Part shown: positions 1 through 12,072 of the stretch, one piece after another
Layout of the letters: each line of letters begins with the position of its first letter
Position numbering within the stretch: the stretch's first letter is position 1
From: Lutraria lutraria
Lineage: Eukaryota; Mollusca; Bivalvia; Venerida; Mactridae
Length of the DNA stretch: 64,000 bases
Assembly: GCA_964023205.1 (NCBI GenBank)
Contig: OZ026840.1
Span: 12,014,603 to 12,078,602 of the forward strand
Direction: 5' to 3'
Notes under the pieces: generated by a model
What the model saw: only the letters and a program-made list of their open reading frames with translations
The model's database searches: none
Told to the model about the DNA's origin: nothing
Translations under genes and position numbers: made by a program

Positions 1-82
1 TTGAGGCTTCCCATTCACTCAAACTTTAGGCCTACATTATTCGGTAAATCTTTGAGAAAGGCGAAAGAACCCGAAAGGTAGG

Positions 83-560
83 TTTGACGGAAAATCAACT
101 AATTGGCAAGATTATTTTATTCATTTTGAAAATGTCTCTTGTTGGAACAATTGGTCAAACATGGAAAAAGCGAAACAATTAGTACATGTAATGAGTTTGC
201 GTGGCAATGCACAAAGACTGCTAAGTGAGTCTTAGTCCCATCCATTTAGACAACTACGATTATCTCATTAAAGTTTTAAGCAGGAGATATAATCCAGTTG
301 GGCGAGAGACCGCATACCGTTGCGAATTTCGTAACTTAGCTCAAAAGCATATCCCAACGTTCAATCTGAGGCTAGGGAAATGTATGTAATTGATCAATTT
401 GTACATGGTCTAATCAGACCAGAACTACGCAGTCATGTCCAGTATAGGCATCCTTGAACTATTGATGCTGCTATAGCTTTAGCAACAGAATTTGAGGCTT
501 TCGAAGGTTCACAAGGAATCATGAGGAAACCCCGTTTTGATACTGAAACAGCCATGTAAT
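83..560 (+). pseudogene. Retrotransposon Gag-like fragment
   Basis: The + frame from 83 opens with FDGKSTNWQDYF, the usual start of the gypsy Gag capsid segment, and runs about 50 codons to a TAG near 232. The text then resumes in another frame (DYDYLIKVLSRRYNP, about 252-300) and a third (QFVHGLIRPELRSHV, about 399-440). Three frame changes and several stops make it non-functional. No zinc knuckle was seen. Distance to the protease part is compatible with one ancestral gag-pol. Confidence 0.75.
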
Positions 561-1159
561 CAGATACTAGACCCAGTGAACAGGATGTAACATTAAACGA
601 CATTGCAGCTTTGTTGAAAAATCTCAGTCACGCTTTAGTAACATATACATCAAAAAGAGACTTCAGTTCACAACATACACACATGTCTAGTGCGAAAGGT
701 CTTGTTGTATAAGCGTATGTGCATTCTATTCAATCTGATAAGCGGTGGGGAGATGCTAAGTTATGTTCACAGACATGATACCTGTATCACGGGTGCTAAA
801 TGTGATACAAATGGGTTTCGTCATCATAATAATTTTGAGGAAAACTGCTTTTTACACAGAATAACGGACTAATCTAGCATAATGTGATGAATGACGACGC
901 AATTATTGTACAGAAAACGCATTTTACAACGGCAAATACAAACTTAATAAGAACAACTAACAAAAAAATCCAAAAAACTTACACTTCGTCCTCCTGCCGG
1001 TCAAACTTTACAAAATGGCATGTGGAGGTCAGAAAACCAGAGACTGCTTAGTATACATAAACTTTCGTTGCATACCATACACATGCTTTCGATGCGAACC
1101 GATACGTCGTTGCCCCCCCCCCCCCCCCCCCCCAGTGAATGGTGGTAATCTTTTAGTCG

Positions 1160-1402
1160 ATGGTGAAAATTTCAATGAGTTTTGAGTTAGACAATAAAAT
1201 CGTTTCTTATGATTTTTTGGTTGCTGTCATTAATGAGGTCAATGCAATATACGGAGATGACTTCTTGACAGATTTTGATGTCAATCTGAGATTTTCAAAG
1301 GGTACAATGCAAATAGGAAAACATAAGGTTAAATTATACAGACAGGCAAATTACAACGTAGCAAGAATTCGTCTGTGTGAAAATGTTCCCAGCAAATTCT
1401 GA
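1160..1402 (+). pseudogene. Retroelement aspartic protease, C-terminal part
   Basis: An 80-codon open stretch contains LDNKIVSYDFLVAVI followed by a GDDFLTDFDVNL segment that corresponds to the I-L-G-x-D-F-L signature near the end of retroviral-type aspartic proteases. The catalytic D-T/S-G triad, which should be about 60 residues upstream, was not found; the upstream sequence is broken and holds a 21-C run. The text continues out of frame after 1402 into the protease-RT spacer (about 1495-1640). A remnant of the 83-3560 element. Confidence 0.75.
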
Positions 1403-1699
1403 TGTATTGGTCAAAACTGAAATTGAGGGTTTATTTCCAGAGAATTTAGATGTTATTACCTTATAGTTTAATGTTTAAAGAAAAGTGTTTTGATGGCAAG
1501 GACTATAACTGATCCTCAGAAAGCTTATGCCCCATTTTCCTTGATCAATTTAACTGATGTAAATGTCAGGGTAGATAGAAATACAAGCATTGCTAAGATA
1601 CAGCCAGTAACTCTAGTTGAAAAAAATAGACAACAATGATTCGAATTAAATATTTTGTACTGAATTGCAATAACATGGACGTTGGATTTTTTTTTCGTG

Positions 1700-2250
1700 A
1701 TAAACCCCTTCGATGTTACCTTGATGACAATATTGTTTTTTGCAAGTTGTTCCAATAAACTCTAGAAAACTTGGCAGATGTGTTTGAAAGGTTTCTCAAC
1801 GCAAAACCCAAGAAGTGTCATTTATTTAAGAAAATCCTTGATCGAGCTAACACAAAAAAGAAACGATTTGTATGGTGCACAAAATGTCGGAATAGTTTTG
1901 AGATACTCCAAGATAAATTATCTCACCACCTATTTTAGGATTCACTGATGATTAGGGGATGTTCATGGTTCACAAACCGGGATAGGTGTTGTTTTGTCGC
2001 AAATTCAGAATAATGAAGAGCGAGCGATCAGTTCTGCAAGTTCGTCTTTGAACAAATCTCAGTAAAAGTATTGTACGACAATGATTGAATTGTTAATTGT
2101 AGTGTCATTACTTATGGGGTAGAAAATTTCTTGTAAGGACAGACCATGCATCCTCGGCTTGGTTACAAAATTCAAAGAGCCTGAAGGCATGTTAGCAAGC
2201 TGGTTAACTGTGCTAGGCACATGTAATCTGGAGTTCCTTCTCCCTACAAT
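1700..2250 (+). pseudogene. Reverse transcriptase / RNase H remnants
   Basis: TGT-TAC-CTT-GAT-GAC at 1714-1728 encodes C-YLDD, the catalytic palm motif of reverse transcriptase. It is followed after one stop by the thumb segment ENLADVFERFLNAKPKKCHL (about 1765-1825). RNase H text follows: GSQTGIGVVLSQIQNNEER (about 1965-2025) and GRKFLVRTDHAS (2118-2153). The N-terminal fingers/palm portion of RT between 1640 and 1700 is largely absent, so there is an internal deletion as well as stops. Belongs to the 83-3560 element. Confidence 0.75.
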
Positions 2251-2864
2251 ATGTTATCGGGTCAGGCAAAGCGCAATAATGGCGGCGTCCTCTGTACATT
2301 CTAAAGTATTGGTATTTTCTTATATCAAGTGATCAAGTGCTTGTGAGGGTTGGTAATGAATCCTATTTATATATATCATAGATGTCCATTTTTTTAGATG
2401 ATCACAAAAGATTTTTTGGAAACTATAAAGACTCACGTCCGAAATTATAGCTACTTCATGAAAGTATTATCAACAATTAAGAATGATCATTAAAATATCT
2501 CACAGCTGTTACAATATTAGTACATAAACAATTAAAATTAGGCATAACATCACAAATGGTCAGCCAAAATAAGAATATTCCGTTGCCTGTGCATTACCTC
2601 TGTAGGCCGCCATTTGCCTTACGTGATTGTCGAGCACGTCCGGGAACCAGACTAGTATATAGGAAGGGATCTTTGCATACAAATGCTGATGACCTAGGAG
2701 ATGTAAGAGAGAAAATTGTCTAAATTGTTGCCCAACCTGTAATGTAGATTCTGAGAAAGGCAACATATTGCCTGATCCACCATCAGTTGAGAAGATTTCA
2801 ATAAGACAGATTGGCCAAGCTGGTCTGGTAGTCAGTCAAACTGGTGATCGCCTTGGTCGTTAGA

Positions 2865-3560
2865 TGAGATCAAAGATTTTCAGCATCAAAATTCCGATAC
2901 AGAGTTATTATCAATTTGAAAATCATTTATCATGTTAGCATATCGCTCATATGTACATGTCATTGAGAGTACCAAATGTTCACCAAATCAACTCATATTT
3001 GGTCGAGAAATGTCCTTACCGGTTGATGTTATGTAAAATGCAGTAGAAATTTCTGAAAGAAAAATGTTTGTCCATCACATGTAGAATGGCTTAAGGAATC
3101 AATGATGTATTCTTATGAATAAGTCGCAGAGAACCTTCAACAGGCAGCAGAAAGGCAAAACAAAGCCTATGCCAAAGGTTTATAACCTTTAAGACAATTC
3201 ACCACAAATGACGTTGTGTGAAGTTGGTACCCCTAAACGCAAACATTAAATCAGGTTTAGGTTGAGTAGGACCATACAAGATAAAAATAAAAGGTTTCTG
3301 GTGTCACCTATAGGATTCAACATCTTAATAATTCTAAGAAAGAACTACATGTAGCAGTACATGTTGATCAGTTGAAACCATGTTTTTCTAACAGTTCATC
3401 TCTTGATGAAAGATTCCATGTTTTAAACAATCCATCTGTTGATGACAACTCCAATGTTTTAAGCAATTCATCTCTTGGTGGCAGTATCGAGGCCCATGAT
3501 TTTGACACAAATCATACAGGGACATACGTCCCTATATTTCAAGAGCGGGCCGAAGAGTAA
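2865..3560 (+). pseudogene. Integrase remnant with core deleted, and pol tail
   Basis: A short DEIKDFQHQNSD lead-in (about 2865-2900) is followed almost at once by MLAYRSYVHVIESTKCSPNQ (from about 2932), which in intact gypsy integrases lies after the third catalytic residue. The whole HHCC and DDE region is therefore deleted between them. The tail runs through LVENLQQAAERQNKAY-like text to the DQLKPCF motif and a clean 62-codon stretch at 3372-3560 ending in TAA. The order, the abrupt jump and multiple frame changes identify a dead copy. Confidence 0.7.
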
Positions 3561-3796
3561 AACCAAAGCAAATATTTTTATCCATAGAGATAATGATTAA
3601 CATTGTACATGTAGTAAAATATACATCAGAGCATATAACATTTCTTGGATTAAGAAACTGATTTGATGAGTGTTTAATAGACTGACTTATTTTGCAAATA
3701 ATTTGCGTTATGTCTAGAAGTTGTTCTAGAACTTATTCTAAATTGTTTGTATAATGAGTATATTGAATAAGGATTATTCAATAAGACATCTGTATA

Positions 3797-6016
3797 TCGA
3801 GGATTCAAATGTAAAAGGTGATAACTTCCATTTTCAACATTTTTAGAAAATGCAAAAAACTAATTTTGATGTAACTTTAATTACCGAAAAATACAAATCA
3901 GTTTTGTTTTTTTATTTGTTGACAATTTTGGATCATACCTTGTGAATTTTGCCTTGCTTGATATAATTTGCAAGCGATAATTAGTGTTTTTGGGAAATCA
4001 GAAAATGAAATATTGGCATTTTACAGAGATGAAAGATTCTAAGTTTACTTAGAACCTGATTAACCACAATTTCGGAAAAGTAAAAGGTGATAACTGCACT
4101 TAGCACCTTTTACCTCTGAAGTGGTACGAATGATAGTTCTAGATAAGTTGTGGTAAAAGGTGATAAGTTAAGCACTTACTGCCTTTTTCATGTGGTAATT
4201 ATTAAGATATTGTTTTAATTTTTACGATTTAAGTATGACACCGCTTGGTACAATGTTCTATAACGTTATTTAGAACACAAAACATTATAATGAGCTAAAC
4301 TTGTACACAACCTAATGCTTCTCATTTATAAAAATATTTCCCAACTCTTAGTACATTTTGTGTATTATTTTCTAACTACTAGTATGATTATGATTATTAA
4401 CATATTAGTAAATATGCTCTAAAACCTCACATGAAAGTTTTGCCTGGTTTTAACTGTACAATGTAATTGAAATGTACATAAAAAACAGTAATTGGTACAC
4501 ATATTCATTTACTCAAAAACTGTTCAATACTAGTAGTCAATATACTGGTACAGTTATTTATTTAATGTTAAATACTTCCTGTTGGGGTCAATGCCAAGCG
4601 AAACAAAGTCAGAAATGTACGTGTTCCATCTACTCACCCCTATCAATGAATTTGTCAAGTTCTTTTTCAGGTGTAAGATCATCTTGAAATGTAAATAATA
4701 TTTAGTACTCATTTTGTATGTGTTTGGCTGAATGTTCATGGCAATTCTTGCACCGATATTGTGTAATCAAAAAAGTCAAGTACGGGTCTAAGCAATTTCC
4801 ATATGCCGTAATTTTCTGTCGCTTCAAAATATTGCTGGCCAGAATTTTGTCAATACGCTTTGTATGATAATGAAGCACTTGTTGTTGCCGAATCATAACT
4901 TTTCTGCTTATTTTTCTTTGCCTCATCTACAGCATTGTCTTCATCGTTTATAGAGTTATATTCACTGTCGGGTTTTGTGTCATTCTGTCTAGCCTCCATG
5001 TTTTCATTTCGCTTCTTGCGCTTCAAGTCCTGGCCTCTTTTTATTAATATGCTTTCATCGATATTTCCAGTCTTTATCTCTGGTTGGTGTACTAGTAACT
5101 GGTCTTTTCTGGGATGCACATAGGTGTAATTAAGTAGTCATTTTCATTTGTTGGATTTTCATTATCAGGTGTATGTTGTTGTTCTTCAATGTAAATTGTG
5201 TAATCTTTGGTTTTGTCTGGAACAACTGGGTCATGTTTTGCAATTCTTTGTATCCAATATGATAAGGGTAAACGATCAGTATATCGTCATACTTCTTCTA
5301 CGTGGCTTATGTCATTTCTATGCTGTTCTGTCAGCATTTCTGTGTTATTTAATATGTTGTAGAGTTTATACGAGCTTTCTTATACATGGTGTCATACTCT
5401 ATTAACATATCAATGTCATAATAATTATCAAACATAATAATTATCAAACTGATCTTGGATGTAAAGCAAGTCTGACCACTCCGTGTCGTCCACCTGAAGG
5501 ACAAATTATTTTCAATACGTAACCTGAAGTTTGTATAAATATTTTATGTACTTTAAGTTGATCGAATACGTAAAATTTTCGATTGTTTTTATTGAATAAA
5601 ATTATACTGAACACAAACACAACAATAAAACACAATATCTTAGAGAACAAAGTCATATAAAATACAATAATTTTCATAACCCAGCGCAAACGAAAAAGTG
5701 GCAACATTTAGAATAGAAGATACAATTCTTGTAATCAACAACAAAGCCTGAGACAGTGTGATAATTTATAATACAGAATAAAAGACTATACATACCTTGA
5801 TAAAGAATGATCTGTCACTGTAATTCTTTTCACTGCATAATTATTTTCTCTAACTTCGCGACTAATTTTGGTCAATACGCAAATAATTAAATGACTGCAA
5901 ATCCAGTCAGAGTCATCTTATCAGTATTATAATTAATTTACTGCCAGGAATTATCACTGACTTTACTCTAAGATAAACAAAATGCAAGTTATCACCTTTT
6001 ACCTTTGAACCCTCGA
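3797..6016. mobile_element. 2.2-kb DNA element with 33-bp terminal inverted repeats, TA target site
   Basis: The left end (3795-3827) and the reverse complement of the right end (5986-6018) agree at about 31 of 33 positions. Both begin TATCGAGGRTTCA and continue through GTAAAAGGTGATAACTT. If the element proper starts TCGAGG, both ends are flanked by TA, as for Tc1/mariner-like elements. The GTAAAAGGTGATAA core recurs inside at about 4081, 4107 (inverted) and 4153, the sub-terminal repetition typical of transposase binding sites. Overlapping minus-strand open stretches at 4554-5119 (Lys/Asn/Glu-rich, one with a CKNCHEH motif) may be relics of a coding region but match no transposase I know. 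Superfamily is not assigned. Confidence 0.75.
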
Positions 6017-8914
6017 TATTTTATTTAGGTATTGAAAACTGTACTTAGTTTATAGTTGAAATGATCCTATTAAGGGTTAATTGAGAATAAATTAAATACT
6101 TAATTATATCTTATCTTAATTAATTAGGTGAATTGATTACATTAATATCCTGATTCCTAAAATTTTGTTAATGATATATAATATCATTTGTTAGAAATTA
6201 TTTATTAACTAAATATTTCCCAAGTTCTCTTGTTTATTACATGTATTTAATTTGTCATAAATGAACAGGTAGTAATACTGATCTATGTTTATTAATTGCA
6301 AGTGTTCTTACATCTCACCATTAATGTTGTGTTTGATATAGGAGAACATAATTTCACCCCTTTACAATTTAGTTAAATCTTGTAGCTGGATTTATTTTAA
6401 TTAGACCTGGAGACCATTCTTATTTGACTGTTTATACTTGATATCATCTTCCAGCGTGGACATTTTACGATGTTTATCTTATATCAAGTCCATTTATGCT
6501 CTTCAACTATGGGGTTATCCTGTATGCCCATGGCTCTCCAGTATGCACAGGCGTCTTACAAACTAAGTTCCTTATAAGATATTGATTAACAATACATGGG
6601 CATAAATCAAAATAATGAAGACAAAGCGTGACATGGGGGGGTCAAATTTAGAATGATACTTTTGTTCATAGTATTGCCAAAAGAAGGTTGGAAATATATT
6701 ATATTGTGAAAAATTGACAATGGCTAAAGTAAAGGATTAAAGTCTTCTTCAAATTTACAACATTTTAATCAAATAAATATTATATTTTCAATATCAATCC
6801 TTAAAATTCAAACAATCTTTTGGATTAAACTATGGAAATAATAACACATTTTTGTGATTTTTTTAGCAGACTTTCATGAAAACAACTTTTTAATACAAAA
6901 ATATATACATACAATCATAATTTTCCAAAAAATATATATTTATGGCGTTTTGAACTTCATTTTTTTTTAAATACGCTTCAAAAAGTTTTTATGTAACATT
7001 TACTGCTGCAGATACAAATTAGCCAATTCAATTTTATCAATTTTCAGGTATATTCAAAGATATATGTGAATTTTCACTTAATTGGTACTATTCTTGGGTA
7101 ACTTAACAATGTCCCCAAAACTAGTATATATCTTCTGTTACCGTTACACTCGGGACAGATATTCTTTGTGTATGGTCTTATGATAATGACAGTATTGTTA
7201 ATTTATTGTTATACAATTTGTTTCATTGTAATACAATTTGTTCAATTATTTTATTATAAAATACAAACAGATAATCTATTTGATAATGTTTTAGTTTTAA
7301 ATGGTGACAACACCAACACCAGGGGACGTTCTAAAACTGTAATGTAAATATACGAAACTGTTACGATAAGGAGTATCATAAAATGTATTTATAACAACAT
7401 ATGTCAAATGTATTTTGCAATTCATTGAATAAGAATTTTTTTTTTGAACAAATCAAAACTATTTCCAATTTGGTAAGTCAGTTGCGTTACTGAACATGAA
7501 TTATTAATTTATATATATACAGACTAAGTAAAGGTTACACTCCGTACAAATTTGTTTAGTCTTTTAGCATACACATATGAAAGTGCTATGATCATTGCAT
7601 TGCAATTCATTCTGTGTTTTTTAAGATAATAAAAAGATACACAAACATATGTCCTGTTTGATATGTTGTTGGTTGAAAATGTTGTTGGAGGGAGGGGAGG
7701 AATTAGAAAACATTTAAAACTGTAGATTTGTCAACTTGTAACAATTAATAGTGCATTATCATATATTTACTAATTTTGCCACTTATCAAATTAAAGAAAT
7801 GATTTCTCAACACATTCAAACTATTTCAAACTATGTTGAACAAATCTTTTAAACATGAATTAAGTCATATAAACAGACATATAGAAAATACACTCGGGAC
7901 TCACAATTTCTTCTTTGTTTATTTTAAGTAAAACAGTCAGGACTCACAATTTCATCTTTGTTTGTTTTAAGTAAAACAATACTAAAAAGTTTTTGAAATG
8001 TTTTGATTATGAACTATGTATTTGCAACTCAACTCAAGGAAGATATGCGTCACTGAAATTAGATTTCAAAATTTTGGAAAAAAACCCAGATATGAGAAAA
8101 GTCTACATACTTAAAGGACAACCCTCGTATATCATAGAAAATGTTTAATAAATAAATATCAATTTCAAGTCTTTCTACTCAGAGTGTGCTTCTTCTCAGT
8201 CCTCTATAAATGGGAGTTTTACCACTTATTTAGGCATTTTGTAACTTCATGACCCTGCAGTGTTAGTATATTGTTACTGGTATAGTTCCTGTAAAAGCAA
8301 ACCGAATTTGTGTATAATATTGCATGAAGATGTGTTTGTGTCCCGAGTGTAACATTTTCAATTGTTATATATAAATAATATAACATGTAAAATATGTTAA
8401 GAAATCATGAAATTAATCGATAAATTCTGCACTGTTTTCATCTGAGAATGTTTCTTCATCAAAATAAAAGATAAATTACTTTTTATCTTCAGTATATTGA
8501 ACAAATTTACTTGGTATATATATCTGGATATAACTATATTTATAAGAACTTTCAAAGTTTTTAAACATGCTCCATTTCACTGCTTCAGACTTTAAAGTAT
8601 TTATTCACGTCAGTTATTTGATATAAATGTGGAAAACAATTAACATGGACTACTGTTCTATAGTTACATATCAAAATTAAGATGATGAATATATAGCATT
8701 ATACTCGGGACAACACTTAAAACCATGTACACAAAAAATGAATTGCACTACATGAATTTGTTTTAGTTTTGTGAGCTTGTGGGTACGCTTCTGTTTGAGA
8801 AATAGAGAAAAAACATATCAAATTCAAAGAATGATAAAAAAAATTCTTATCTAAATGCAAAATGTTACACTCGGGACATTTCCAATCAGCTTTATTCAAG
8901 ATGGTATAACTTAA

Positions 8915-11217
8915 ACAAGAGGGCCATGATGGCCCTATAAATGCTCACCAGGAGAAAAGGTCATTTGGAGATTAACATTGTTGAAGTTTTCTATACGAGT
9001 CTAAGTCAGATCAAGTGACCCATCTGGGCCGTTTTTTATCCCATGGCCATTATATGAACAGATTTTAAAGAGGTCCATTAGACAAAGCTAGATACCAAAT
9101 ATCTTAGCTCTAGGCCTTGTGGTTTCGGAGAAGAAGGTTTTTTAAAATGTTCCTATATAAAATAGAATAAACCCCAGGGCAGGGCTAATTTTGACCCCGG
9201 GGCCATAATTTGAAAAAAACTTGGTAGAGGTCCACTACACAATGCCACATACAAAATATCTAAGCTCTAGGCCTTGCGGTTTCGGAGCAGAAGATTTTTT
9301 AAATTTTCCTATATAAGTCTATATAAATCAAGTGACCCCCGGGGCGGGGCCAATTTTGACCCTAGGGCAATAATTTGAACAAACCTGGTAGAGGTCCACT
9401 AGACAATGCTACATACCAAATATCTTAGCTCTAGGCCTTGTGGTTTCGGAGAAGATTTTTTTAATTTTCCTATATAAGTCTATATAAATCAAGTGACCCC
9501 CGGGGCGGGGCCAATTTTGAGCCTAGGGCAATAATTTGAACAAACTTGGTAGAGGTCCACTAGACAATGCTACATACCAAATATCTTAGCTCTCAATCTG
9601 ACTAAAGTATTCGATCTTCCTTACGACAAGATCTGATGACGGCCTATACCAGTTTCTATTTTCTAAAGTCGGAATTTCCATTATCACTATTTATATCTAT
9701 TTATAATTCAGCCAATCGTATACCTCGTTTCATCGGTACTTTGGCCGAATGAACTTTCTACCTGACGATGTTATTTAAACGTTAGTAAACATTAAATTAC
9801 GTATAACATATTTGTCTGCAACAACTTTTTGATTTTTTTAGTAATCCTGATCGATTCGGCCATAGTAGTACAGAAATTTTAATAAACACGCATGTCACAT
9901 GGGCGCCATCATTACATTTAGTTGCGTAAGAATAGGTGTTCGTGATAACTACAAGTCAAATATTGTTTTTACTGCGGTTAAAAATAGAATCAGATCACTT
10001 TCAGAATTATGAAAGTAAGGCGCGGATTGGCTAGTGGAAAAGGTCACCTGAGGTGACCTTCTATAGGTCGTCTTCAGATCCTCATAGCGTAGCGGGTTTG
10101 AGGATATGATTTTAATCAGATTGTCTTAGCTCTAGGCCTTGTGGTTTCGGAGAAGAAGATTTTTTAAATTTTCCTATATAAGTCTATATAAATCAAGTGA
10201 CCCCCGGGGCGGGGCCAATTTTAGACCTAGGGCAATTATTTGAACAAACTTGGTAGAGGTCCACTAGACAATGCTACATACCAAATATCTTAGCTCTAGG
10301 CCTTGTGGTTTCGGAGAAGAAGATTTTTTAAATTTTCCTATATAAAATAGAATAAACCCCAGGGCAGGGCCAATTTTGACCCTAGGGTAATTATTTGAAC
10401 AAACTTGGTAGAGGTCCACTAGATAATGCTACATGCCAAATATCTTAGCTCTAGGCCTTGTGGTTTCAGAGAAGAAGATTTTTTTAATTTTCCTATATAA
10501 GTCTATATAAATCAAGTGACCCCCGGGGCGGGGCCAATTTTGAGCCTAGGGCAATAATTTGAACAAACTTGGTAGAGGTCCACTTGACAATGCTACATAC
10601 CAAATATCTTAGCTCTAGGCCTTGTGGTTTCGGAGAAGAAGATTTTTTAAATTTTCCTATTTAAGTCTATATAAATCAAGTGACCCCCGGGGCGGGGCCA
10701 ATTTTGACCCTAGGGCAATAATTTGAACAAACCTGGTAGAGGTCCACTAGACTATGCTACACACCAAATATCAAAGCTCTAGGCATTGTAGTTTTTGACA
10801 AGAAGATTTTTTAAATTTCCTATATAAGTCTATGTAAAATCAAGTTACCCCCGGGGCGGAGCCAATTTTGACCCTAGGGGAATAATTTGAACAATCTTTG
10901 TAGAGTTCCGTTAGACAATGCTACATACCAAATATCTCAGCTCTAAGCCCTGTGGTTTCAGACAAGAAGATTTTTTAAGTTTTTTCAATTTGTTGCCATA
11001 GCAACCAGAATTTTTAATGAAATTTAATTTTTTGAACAACTTTGAAAGGGGACCACCCAAGGATCATTCCAGCCAAGTTTGGTTGCAATTGGATAGCGGT
11101 GTAGGAGGAGATGTTGTTTTAAGTAAACATGGACGCCACGTATTCGTAACGACGCACGATGGACGCAGGGCGATCACAAAAGCTCACCCTGAGCACATTC
11201 GTGCTCTGGTGAGCTAA
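8915..11217 (-). repeat. Bivalve-type dispersed repeat with ~185-bp internal tandem units
   Basis: It starts near the palindrome AGGGCCATGATGGCCCT (8920-8936), followed by GCTCACCAGGAG, and ends GTGCTCTGGTGAGCT (about 11202-11216), so the ends are inverted. Inside, a ~185-bp unit (TCTTAGCTCTAGGCCTTGTG ... GGTAGAGGTCCACTAGACAA) repeats about eight times with small changes. The same family recurs at 29058-29770 and 32170-32482 in the opposite orientation. The 66-codon frame at 11017-11217 is part of the repeat, not a gene. A separate element (9594-10123) is inserted within one unit. Mobility class unknown. Confidence 0.75.
9594..10123. mobile_element. 530-bp nested MITE with long imperfect inverted ends and 10-bp target duplication
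   Basis: The insert interrupts one tandem unit of the surrounding repeat, and TCTTAGCTCT is present on both sides (9584-9593 and 10124-10133); the unbroken unit has it once. The left end CAATCTGACTAAAG pairs with right end CAATCTGATTAAAA (reverse complement), and partial inverted likeness continues for about 60 bases (AGATCTGATGACGGCCTATA against GGATCTGAAGACGACCTATA). Inside is the 21-base palindrome AAGGTCACCTGAGGTGACCT(T) near 10040-10060. A 9-10 bp duplication with long inverted ends suggests a Mutator-like non-autonomous element; that class is an inference. Confidence 0.85.
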
Positions 11218-11899
11218 AAACAAATGATTCTTTTGATCATTTCTTTTTTTTAAACAACATGGACAAATATGCCTATCAATATGTTAAACTGCATTTTCTG
11301 TCCAAGCATTAGTTTACTTACAGCAATATCATCAATTTGAATTTCCATTTTTTCCTTGAGCAAAATATTTTACATGTGCACTTGAAAGGTGATTTCTAAA
11401 TAATACTTATTATTGAAATATTTGAACAAAATGCATTAAATTTTAAATATAACACATGTACAATGAAATTAAGAACAACCATTGATTACTTACCCAAAAA
11501 CTGAACAAAATATAAAAGATTGAAAAATGTGTAAAGAAAAAATGACACGCTAAAAGTGTTACACTCGGGACATTTTTTGCCTGTTTTTCTAATGTAACTT
11601 TTGAACAAGTAACACAATCAAGCTGAAATTTTGCAACATTTTTAACAACATCAAGACACACCATCAGAACACTAAAGTACATTCATGTGTTGTGTGGTAT
11701 TCTTTAAATCTTGAAAAGAAAAATTGTCTTCATTATTTTGATTTATGCCCACATGTATATTTATATTGCCATTATAATAATGAAGTTTTTTGCTGAATAA
11801 TTAGGCACCGTCTTGTTTTAATTCATTTTAAAACTGACATCATTCAATTATGAAGTAGGAAGACTAGATTCCTTGTTATTTCTATTTGTTTTATTCCAG

Positions 11900-12072
11900 A
11901 TGGCAGAAATATATTGGAAGGTTATACTGAAGAAGTACGTAAGTTTGAAAGAGAGAACGATGAAGCCATGTTGGCCTGGACATGTCTTAGTGTCCTGTTT
12001 TTAGAGACACCATATGTTCATCTCTTTCGTTATTTTAGAGACACTGGTCTTTCAAACATGTCGATCATATAA
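11900..12072 (+). CDS. Possible exon or broken gene fragment, unknown product
   Basis: A good 3' splice site (pyrimidine tract ending TTTTATTCCAG at 11899) opens a 57-codon stretch containing YTEEVRKFERENDEAMLAW, a charged amphipathic helix, then a hydrophobic CLSVLFL stretch, ending at TAA 12070-12072. From 12063 to 12245 a second frame stays open with NCCVAKFARKDSVKKHKKEA, which resembles half of a C2H2 zinc finger (F..xx..L-like spacing, one His pair incomplete). A one-base shift would join the two. I do not recognise the protein. It could be a relic of a transposon gene or of a host exon; the codon content looks non-random but evidence is thin. Confidence 0.3.

Larger units (their letters stand above)
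83..3560 (+). mobile_element. Decayed Ty3/gypsy-type LTR retrotransposon (internal region)
   Basis: Reading all three + frames in order gives the canonical order of a Ty3/gypsy element: Gag-like capsid (83-560), aspartic protease tail (1160-1402), reverse transcriptase with a YLDD box (1717-1728), RNase H (about 1950-2250) and the integrase C-terminal part (about 2935-3560). Stops and frameshifts occur every 50 to 250 bases, so no product is possible. Most of the integrase core (zinc-binding HHCC and DDE region) is missing: the text jumps from the integrase N-terminal lead-in (~2865-2915) directly to the post-catalytic part (~2935). A 21-C run at 1113-1133 sits just before the protease part. 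No LTR pair was recognised; the 5' LTR would lie upstream of the window. Family assignment is from domain order and motif likeness. Confidence 0.85.
6598..11750. mobile_element. Possible 5.2-kb element bounded by 27-bp perfect inverted repeats
   Basis: Positions 6598-6624 read GGGCATAAATCAAAATAATG then AAGACAA, and 11724-11750 is its exact reverse complement; the match extends outward (ATACATG) with a 2-base gap. All six copies of the motif TTACACTCGGGAC or close variants (7144, 7890, 8341 inverted, 8702, 8865, 11559) fall between these ends. A ~60-bp local duplication lies at 7900-7976. The body is AT-rich with only short open frames. The bivalve-type repeat at 8915-11217 looks like a later insertion. 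No target duplication was identified, so the borders are an inference from the inverted repeats. Confidence 0.5.

Noticed and set aside
1113..1133. Poly-C run as a regulatory element
   Set aside because: Simple homopolymer, like the G run at 22620 and C run at 56776; length is probably unreliable.
3372..3560. 62-codon plus frame as an independent gene
   Set aside because: It is the continuation of the gypsy pol tail after DQLKPCF.
5148..5405. Hydrophobic 85-codon plus frame as a membrane protein
   Set aside because: AT-rich low-complexity hydrophobicity, opposite to other frames in the same element; no start or splice support.
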